Of a stretch of DNA of 64,000 bases, positions 59,315-64,000 are shown one piece after another. The notes below the pieces were generated by a model. The model was not told where the DNA came from. It saw only the letters and a list, made by a program, of their open reading frames with translations, and made no database searches. The translations under genes and the position numbers were made by a program. Position 1 is the stretch's first letter; every line of letters begins with the position of its first letter. The stretch covers positions 62,001 through 126,000 of the forward strand of contig NZ_VDFW01000019.1 of NCBI RefSeq assembly GCF_006152065.1, written 5' to 3'. The stretch is from Amycolatopsis alkalitolerans. Lineage in GTDB: Bacteria; Actinomycetota; Actinomycetes; Mycobacteriales; Pseudonocardiaceae.

Positions 59315-60433
59315 CTAGTGTTCGTGGACGATGACGCCGCGGATGTTCTTGCCGTCGAGCATGTCCTGGTAGCCCTCGTTGACCTCGTCGAGCCGGTACT
59401 TGCGGGTGACCAGCTCGTCGAGCTTCAGGTCACCGGCTCGGTACAGGTCGAGCAGGCGGGGCACGTCGTAGAGCGGGTTGCTGTCGCCGAACAGCGCGCC
59501 CCGGATCTGCCGCTGGTAGCCGATGAGCATGCCGCCGGGGAAGTGGATCGGGTGCTCGCCGAGCTTGCCGACCGCGGTGATGGTGACCTTGCCGGTCTTG
59601 CCGGTGATCTGCACCGCGGAGTTCACGATCTCCTCGGTGAGCACGCCCGGGGTGCAGATCGCGTGATCGGCCAGCTGCCCCCACGTGGTCTGGACCACGA
59701 AGTCGTGCGCCTCCTTGGCGTCGGCGAACGTGTGCGTCGCGCCGAACACCTTCGCCATGTCCCGCTTGAACTCCACCGGATCCACCACGACCACGTTCTT
59801 CGCGCCCGCGTACCGCGCGCCCTGCACCGCGTTACTGCCCACACCGCCCGCGCCGTAGATCACCACGGTCTCCCCGGCGCGCACACCGGCGGCGTGCACG
59901 GCGGAGCCCCAGCCGGTCGGCACGCCGCAGCCGACGAGCGAGGCGATCTCGAACGGGATGTCGTCGGCGAGCGGGATGCAGGCCCATTCCGAAACCACGG
60001 CATACTGCGAAAACGTGCCGAGCGTGCAGAACCCGCCGAGGTCTTCGCCGTCGAGATGGAAGCGGAAGGTGCCGTCGAGGAACATGCCGGTCCCGGCGTT
60101 GAGCCCCTTCTCGCACATGTTCTGGTGCCCCGTCACGCACGGGCGGCAGGCGCCGCACGCGGGGATGTAGGAGCAGACGATCCGGTCGCCGGGCTTGACC
60201 CGCCGCACGTGCGGCCCGACGGACTCGACGATCCCGGCGCCCTCGTGCCCGCCGACGACGGGCATCCGCACGGGGGCGTCGCCGCGCGTGATGTGGTCGT
60301 CGGAGTGGCACATCCCGGCCGCGGCGAACTTGACCCGGACTTCGTGGTCCTTCGGCTCGTCGAGCAGCAGGTCGACGATCTCCCACGGAGTGTGCGCCTT
60401 GCGCGTGATGGCGGCGCGCGTCGTGATCGGCAT
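59315..60433 (-). CDS. NDMA-dependent (mycofactocin-type) alcohol dehydrogenase
   Basis: The 372-residue enzyme is a zinc MDR protein of the NDMA-dependent family: WEIVDLLLDEPKDHEVRVKF, catalytic-zinc motif AGMCHSDDHITRG near 39-51, GGHEGAGIVESVG, structural-zinc cluster CGACRPCVTGHQNMC near 93-107 and the NAD motif VIYGAGGVGSNAVQGARYAG. In this family the NADH stays bound and electrons leave through mycofactocin (established knowledge). About 75 percent similar by eye to the next gene upstream, from which it is separated by ten bases. Confidence 0.9.
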   Translation of the reverse strand: MPITTRAAITRKAHTPWEIVDLLLDEPKDHEVRVKFAAAGMCHSDDHITRGDAPVRMPVVGGHEGAGIVESVGPHVRRVKPGDRIVCSYIPACGACRPCVTGHQNMCEKGLNAGTGMFLDGTFRFHLDGEDLGGFCTLGTFSQYAVVSEWACIPLADDIPFEIASLVGCGVPTGWGSAVHAAGVRAGETVVIYGAGGVGSNAVQGARYAGAKNVVVVDPVEFKRDMAKVFGATHTFADAKEAHDFVVQTTWGQLADHAICTPGVLTEEIVNSAVQITGKTGKVTITAVGKLGEHPIHFPGGMLIGYQRQIRGALFGDSNPLYDVPRLLDLYRAGDLKLDELVTRKYRLDEVNEGYQDMLDGKNIRGVIVHEH

Positions 60434-60443
60434 GGCGGACCCC

Positions 60444-61550
60444 TTAGTGTTCGTGGACGATGACGCCGCGGATGTTCTTGCCGTCGAGCATGTCCTGGTA
60501 GCCCTCGTTGACCTGCTCGAGCGTGTACCGCTTGGTGATCAGCTCGTCGAGCTTCAGATCGCCGGAGCGGTAGAGGCCCAGCAGGCGCGGGATGTCGTAG
60601 ATCGGGTTGCAGGCACCGAAAACCGCGCCCTGGACGCGCCGCTGGTAACCGATGAGCATGCCGCCGGGGAAGTCGAGCTGGCCGGGGCCGACCGCGGTGA
60701 TGGTGACCTTTCCGGACTTGCCGACGACGTTGACCGCGGAGGCGATCACCTCGTCGCTCAGGACGCCGACGGTGATCAGCGCGTGGTCGGCGAGCTGCCC
60801 CCACGTGGTCTCGACGACGAACTCGTGCGCCTCCTCGGCGCCGGCGAACGTGTGCGTCGCGCCGAACACCTTCGCCATGTCCCGCTTGAACTCCACCGGA
60901 TCCACCACGACCACGTTCTTCGCACCCGCATACCGCGCACCCTGCACCGCGTTGCTACCCACACCGCCCGCGCCGTAGACGACCACGGTCTCCCCCGGCC
61001 GCACGCCACCCGCGTAGACGGCGGTCCCCCAGCCGGTCGGCACGCCACAGCTGACGAGCGAGGCGACGTCGAACGGGATGTCGTCGGGGATCTTGACGCA
61101 GGAGAACTCGTGCAGCACGGCGCGCTGGGAAAACGTGCCCAGCACGCACAGCCCGCCGTAGTCCTCGCCGCCCGAGTGGAAGCGGAACGTCCCGTCGGGG
61201 AACTCCCCGGTGGAGGCGTTCTTGCCCTCGTCGCACATGTTCTGGTGACCGGTCGAGCAGTACCGGCATTTCCCGCAGGCCGGGATGAACGCGCACACCA
61301 CGTGGTCGCCGACGGCCACGCGCGTCACGTCCTCGCCCACGGCCTCCACCACCCCGGCGCCTTCGTGCCCGCCGACCACGGGGAACCGCATCCGCGCGTC
61401 GCCCTTCTGGATGTGGTCGTCGGAGTGGCACAGGCCCGCGGCATGGAACCGGACCCGGACCTCGTCGGCCTTCGGTTCGTCGAGCTCGAGATCGACGATC
61501 TCCCAGGGGCTCCGGGGTTCCCGGCAGATCGCGGCACGCGTGGTGATCAT
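60444..61550 (-). CDS. NDMA-dependent (mycofactocin-type) alcohol dehydrogenase, tandem paralogue
   Basis: The 368-residue paralogue starts at ATG 61550 with GGGGAG upstream. Same motifs: AGLCHSDDHIQKGD, CGKCRYCSTGHQNMCDEG, VVYGAGGVGSNAVQGARYAG and the end DMLDGKNIRGVIVHEH, identical in both genes. It is first in the leftward run 61550-52883 (dehydrogenases, importer, SDR). Parts of the coding DNA around the NAD-binding region are almost identical to the downstream copy, suggesting recent duplication or gene conversion. Confidence 0.9.
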   Translation of the reverse strand: MITTRAAICREPRSPWEIVDLELDEPKADEVRVRFHAAGLCHSDDHIQKGDARMRFPVVGGHEGAGVVEAVGEDVTRVAVGDHVVCAFIPACGKCRYCSTGHQNMCDEGKNASTGEFPDGTFRFHSGGEDYGGLCVLGTFSQRAVLHEFSCVKIPDDIPFDVASLVSCGVPTGWGTAVYAGGVRPGETVVVYGAGGVGSNAVQGARYAGAKNVVVVDPVEFKRDMAKVFGATHTFAGAEEAHEFVVETTWGQLADHALITVGVLSDEVIASAVNVVGKSGKVTITAVGPGQLDFPGGMLIGYQRRVQGAVFGACNPIYDIPRLLGLYRSGDLKLDELITKRYTLEQVNEGYQDMLDGKNIRGVIVHEH

Positions 61551-61745
61551 CTGGCTCCCCGTTCTTCGGCAGTGGCTCCACTCTTCCGCCGCCGCCCGCG
61601 TGGCAGCCAGAGCCATTCCATCGGGCGAAAGATCCGCTGTTAAGACGCGGTTGCGGGCCGATGACCTTACGCGCGGGGAACCGATATATTACGAGCAGGC
61701 GAACGAACGGCGAATCAACGGTTTCGCCAGAGGCGAGGTGCGTGC
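61551..61745. promoter_or_regulatory. Divergent promoter region with a candidate sigma70-type promoter
   Basis: ATGACC at 61661-61666 and TATATT at 61685-61690, separated by 18 bases, resemble a rightward -35/-10 pair; TATATT is conspicuous in this GC-rich DNA. It would drive the 61746 gene, about 50 bases downstream. The leftward promoter for the dehydrogenases must also lie here but is not evident. Confidence 0.4.
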
Positions 61746-62057
61746 GTGGAGGGCGAACGGGCGGCGGACGCGCCGAGATCGGTCGCGGAGCTGGGTGGAG
61801 ATCCCGCCTGGCAGGTCACGGCCGGGGCGACGGGCCAGTGGATCACCGCCGAGGTGACCGTCACCCACCCTGAGCGCACCTGGCGGATCGGCCTGACCCC
61901 TGGCCCGGACGGGGTGACGGCGCTGATCCTGTGGGCCGACGGCGCCGTCGTCGACCACGCCCGCGGGGCCGAGCCGGCGATGGTCGCGCGGGCGCACCAT
62001 TGGCGGGTCAATCTCGCCGCGCGCCGCCCGTGGCACGAGGCGGCACGCCCGGGCTGA
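61746..62057 (+). CDS. Small conserved hypothetical protein
   Basis: The 103-residue product starts at GTG 61746 with GAGGCGAGG upstream. It reads as a compact beta-rich domain: DPAWQVTAGATGQWITAEVT, HPERTWRIGLTPGPDGVTAL and VARAHHWRVNLAARRPWHE. Four Trp residues are regularly placed. I recognise no family and there is no signal or TM segment. It converges with the ArsR gene eight bases away. Confidence 0.55.
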   Translation: MEGERAADAPRSVAELGGDPAWQVTAGATGQWITAEVTVTHPERTWRIGLTPGPDGVTALILWADGAVVDHARGAEPAMVARAHHWRVNLAARRPWHEAARPG

Positions 62058-62065
62058 CGGCGGAT

Positions 62066-62392
62066 TCACTGGGAGCGCAGGCCCTCGAGCAACTCCATCT
62101 GGTCAGACAGCACCCCGGTGAGGATCTTGCGAGCGACGGCGAGCAGTTCCGTGAGATCGGGGCTGGTCAGCGAGTAGTACACGCTGGACCCCTCCTTGCG
62201 CGTGGTCACCAGGCCGGCGCGGCGCAGGACCGCCAGCTGCTGTGACAGGTTCGCCGGCTCGACACCGACCTCCGGTAGCATCTCGGCCACCGCGTGCTCT
62301 CGCACCGACAGCAGCTCCAGGACCCGGATCCGCGCGGGATGGCCCAGCGTCTTGAAGAACTCCGCCTTCAACTGGTACAGCGGCGCGCTCAC
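62066..62392 (-). CDS. ArsR-family winged-helix regulator
   Basis: From GTG 62392 (GAGGAG six bases upstream) the product is 108 residues. LKAEFFKTLGHPARIRVLEL is the N-terminal helix pair, VEPANLSQQLAVLRRAGLVT the recognition helix region and KEGSSVYYSLTSPDLTELLA the wing. No Cys at all, so no classical metal site; it resembles the SdpR/BigR-like non-metal branch. It is divergent from the S30AE-domain gene (62508) with a 115-base gap and probably controls it. Confidence 0.85.
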   Translation of the reverse strand: MSAPLYQLKAEFFKTLGHPARIRVLELLSVREHAVAEMLPEVGVEPANLSQQLAVLRRAGLVTTRKEGSSVYYSLTSPDLTELLAVARKILTGVLSDQMELLEGLRSQ

Positions 62393-62507
62393 AAACGCTC
62401 CTCCCGTGATGACGACCCGCCGCCGGAGAACCGAAGGAGCGAGGTCATGAGCTGAAGTGACCTTGTGCCCTTGCCTGCCGGTCCGCCAATTTACCAGTAT
62501 CACCTGC

Positions 62508-63314
62508 GTGGATCAAGACTTTCGAAATTCTGCAAGTCCTCGCTCCGGTGGGCCGGAGATCGCCGTGCAGGCAACGGGTGAGGTGCTCGACGGTGCGCGC
62601 GAGTATGTGCAGCGGCAGCTGGCGGCGTTCGCACGCCGGGTCTCGGGCGACGTCGACGCGATGCGGGTGCGGCTGACGACGTTCCGCCAGACCAGCGCGG
62701 CACGGCCGGCGCTCGCCCAGGCCAACCTGGTCGTGGACGGCCGGCCCGTCCGGGCGCAGGCGGCCGCGCCCTTCTTCCGTGAAGCGGCCACGCTGCTGCG
62801 CGCCCGCCTGGGCGGCCACTTGGCCCGGCTGGCTCGCCCCGCCGAGCCCCGGTCCTGGCCGGATGCCCGCCATGCCCACAACCGGCCGCCCGCCGTGGCG
62901 CTCCCGGCGGCGCGGCGCAAGATCGTGCGCCGCAAGCAATACCCGCTCGCACGCTCCCATCCCGATGAGGCGGCGCTGGCGATGGACGTCATGGACTACG
63001 ACTTCCACCTCTTCGTCGATGCCGACACCGGTCAGGACAGCCTCGTCTACCGCGTCGGCCCGACCGGGTACCGCCTCGCCCGGCTGCGCGGCCTGCGGCC
63101 ACCCACCGCGCCGGCGTCGATCCCGTGGACGATCAACGTCCATGGCGTGCCCCGGTTGTCCCCCGACGAAGCAGCCGAACGCGTGGAGACGACCGAACTC
63201 CCCTACCGGTTCTTCGAGCACTCCGCGACCGGGCGAGGCAGCGTGCTCTACCGCCGCTACGACGGCCACTACGGCCTGCTCACCGCCGCCGGCCCGGCAC
63301 CGGAAACCACATGA
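62508..63314 (+). CDS. S30AE-domain protein with two C-terminal S30AE modules (ribosome hibernation type)
   Basis: The 268-residue protein starts at GTG 62508. An N-terminal S30AE-like part (EIAVQATGEVLDGAREYVQR) is followed by two copies of the HPF C-terminal module: KIVRRKQYPLARSHPDEAAL with YDFHLFVDADTGQDSLVYR, and LSPDEAAERVETTELPYRFF with ATGRGSVLYRRYDGHYGLL. Long HPF proteins dimerise 70S ribosomes through this module during stasis; a doubled module is seen in dormancy (DosR)-regulon relatives of mycobacteria. It is coupled by ATGA to a PNPOx-fold gene, another frequent dormancy companion. Confidence 0.82.
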   Translation: MDQDFRNSASPRSGGPEIAVQATGEVLDGAREYVQRQLAAFARRVSGDVDAMRVRLTTFRQTSAARPALAQANLVVDGRPVRAQAAAPFFREAATLLRARLGGHLARLARPAEPRSWPDARHAHNRPPAVALPAARRKIVRRKQYPLARSHPDEAALAMDVMDYDFHLFVDADTGQDSLVYRVGPTGYRLARLRGLRPPTAPASIPWTINVHGVPRLSPDEAAERVETTELPYRFFEHSATGRGSVLYRRYDGHYGLLTAAGPAPETT

Positions 63315-63718
63315 CCGGCGCCCGCCTCACCGAACTCGGCCGCGACGAAGCCCTGAAGCTGCTCGGCAGCGTCGAGCTCGGACGGATCGTGTTCACCGAA
63401 CACGCGCTGCCGGCCATCCGCCCCGTCAACCACATCGTCGACGACGAGGACGTCATCATCCGCAGCCACACCGGAGCCGCGCTGACCTCCAGTGTGGACA
63501 CGGTCGTCGCCTACGAAGCCGATGACATCGACCCCCGGACGCACACCGGTTGGAGCGTGATCATCACCGGTATCGCGCGCAAGGTCACCGACGAGGCCGC
63601 GATCGCCCGCTACGAGCGCGCGCTGCAGCCCTGGGTCGACCGCTCCATGGACCAGGTGCTGCGCATCCACGCCGAGTTCGTCACCGGGTTCACGCTCACC
63701 GGCGGGCCGCGTGGCTGA
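63311..63718 (+). CDS. Pyridoxamine 5'-phosphate oxidase-fold flavin-binding protein
   Basis: The 135-residue protein has a split-barrel flavin domain: LGRDEALKLLGSVELGRIVF at 9-28, ALPAIRPVNHIVDDEDVIIR, VAYEADDIDPRTHTGWSVII near 66-85 and ITGIARKVTD. Members of this actinobacterial subgroup bind FMN or F420 and commonly sit in dormancy regulons. Translational coupling to the S30AE gene argues for joint regulation under stress. Confidence 0.82.
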   Translation: MTGARLTELGRDEALKLLGSVELGRIVFTEHALPAIRPVNHIVDDEDVIIRSHTGAALTSSVDTVVAYEADDIDPRTHTGWSVIITGIARKVTDEAAIARYERALQPWVDRSMDQVLRIHAEFVTGFTLTGGPRG

Positions 63719-63727
63719 TCACGGCGG

Positions 63728-64000
63728 TTAGACCGGGCTCAGCACGAAACCGTCGGAGTCGCCATCGTCCGAAGAGGACGGACGACGACTGGGGCGCCCG
63801 GGTTCCGCCGGGCGTTCCGCGGGCTCGCGGTCGTCGAGGCCGAGTGCCTCCTCGACGGCGGCCGCGACCTGAGGGACGCAACCTGCCGTGACGGCCCGCA
63901 TGCCTTCCCGCAGCGCGCTCGTCCCGGCTTCGGCGCTCAGCCGGGAGATCTCCGCGGCCAGGCCTTCCGGCCCCAGCGCCAGCGCCTGCCCGCCGATGTC
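63728..64000 (-). CDS. Partial unidentified gene, C-terminal 90 residues
   Basis: An open minus-strand frame enters from the right edge and stops at TAA 63730-63728. It reads DIGGQALALGPEGLAAEISR, then LSAEAGTSALREGMRAVTAG, CVPQVAAAVEEALGLDD and a Pro/Arg/Ser/Asp-rich tail ending GDSDGFVLSPV. The first part is helical and protein-like; the tail looks disordered. No family is recognised from this part. It converges on the PNPOx-fold gene with a nine-base gap. Confidence 0.55.
   Translation of the reverse strand, partial: DIGGQALALGPEGLAAEISRLSAEAGTSALREGMRAVTAGCVPQVAAAVEEALGLDDREPAERPAEPGRPSRRPSSSDDGDSDGFVLSPV

Noticed and set aside
1-64000. tRNA, rRNA, insertion sequences, prophage or attachment sites
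   Set aside because: No cloverleaf-like segment, transposase or integrase motif, terminal inverted repeats or direct-repeat pair flanking a region was seen on reading both strands.

Overview
The window is very GC-rich DNA with dense, often overlapping genes, many GTG starts and frequent ATGA or GTGA stop/start overlaps. Several families point to a mycelial actinomycete, most likely of the Pseudonocardiaceae (Amycolatopsis-like): NDMA-dependent alcohol dehydrogenases, an F420-type (LLM) oxidoreductase, a DUF5709 protein, a DivIVA-domain protein, a two-subunit carboxyguanidine deiminase and a guanidine-I riboswitch. The genus is an inference. No rRNA, tRNA, insertion sequence or CRISPR array was found.

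Layout. 1-1.1 kb: a truncated rhamnulokinase fragment and a two-TM protein that may be frameshifted. 1.5-7.5 kb: a five-gene peptide/nickel-type ABC importer in unusual order (permease, binding protein, permease, two ATPases). 7.5-11.8 kb: small housekeeping or accessory genes, including an ArsR regulator with an AHSA1 partner and a clear operator palindrome, a frameshifted methyltransferase and a stand-alone LigD-type polymerase. 11.9-20.1 kb: secreted GH3 glucosidase, a broken FUSC transporter gene, a Tat-exported PhoD phosphatase, an alpha/beta hydrolase behind a short leader peptide with competing hairpins, and a DHA2 efflux pump with a divergent MarR regulator.

20.1-27.1 kb holds the most interesting locus. 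It has nine genes in head-to-tail or divergent, mostly overlapping arrangement: IMPase-type phosphatase, GTP cyclohydrolase II with a changed product-determining residue, creatininase-family amidohydrolase, flippase-like membrane protein, methyltransferase, glycosyltransferase, a PTPS/QueD homologue that has lost its canonical catalytic residues, an MDR dehydrogenase and a CDP-alcohol phosphatidyltransferase. Together they look like a pathway that builds a GTP-derived pyrimidine or pterin and attaches or exports it with a lipid or sugar. I know of no assigned product.

27-31 kb: CorA-type transporter, DivIVA-domain protein, DUF5709 protein, small membrane protein, secreted lytic transglycosylase with a Thr-rich tail. 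31.4-38.0 kb: a guanidine-I riboswitch followed by a tightly overlapping guanidine-utilisation operon (permease, CgdA, CgdB, carboxyltransferase part of guanidine/urea carboxylase, allophanate hydrolase). The carboxylase has neither biotin carboxylase nor biotin carrier domain here. 38-42 kb: AI-2E-type permease, MFS exporter with TetR, VOC and cupin proteins. 42.2-61.6 kb: a large catabolic island. A leftward block (amidohydrolase, dehydrogenase, CoA ligase, LLM oxidoreductase, aldehyde dehydrogenase) faces a rightward block (benzoylformate decarboxylase-like enzyme, MHS symporter, CGSC-motif protein and its partner). Convergent to these runs a second leftward block: two tandem NDMA-dependent alcohol dehydrogenases, a complete ABC importer and an SDR. 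The import systems and the chain alcohol-aldehyde-acid-CoA suggest use of an aromatic or related alcohol/oxo-acid, but the substrate is not known. 61.7-64 kb: an ArsR regulator divergent from an S30AE (ribosome hibernation) protein and a PNPOx-fold protein, then an unidentified partial gene.
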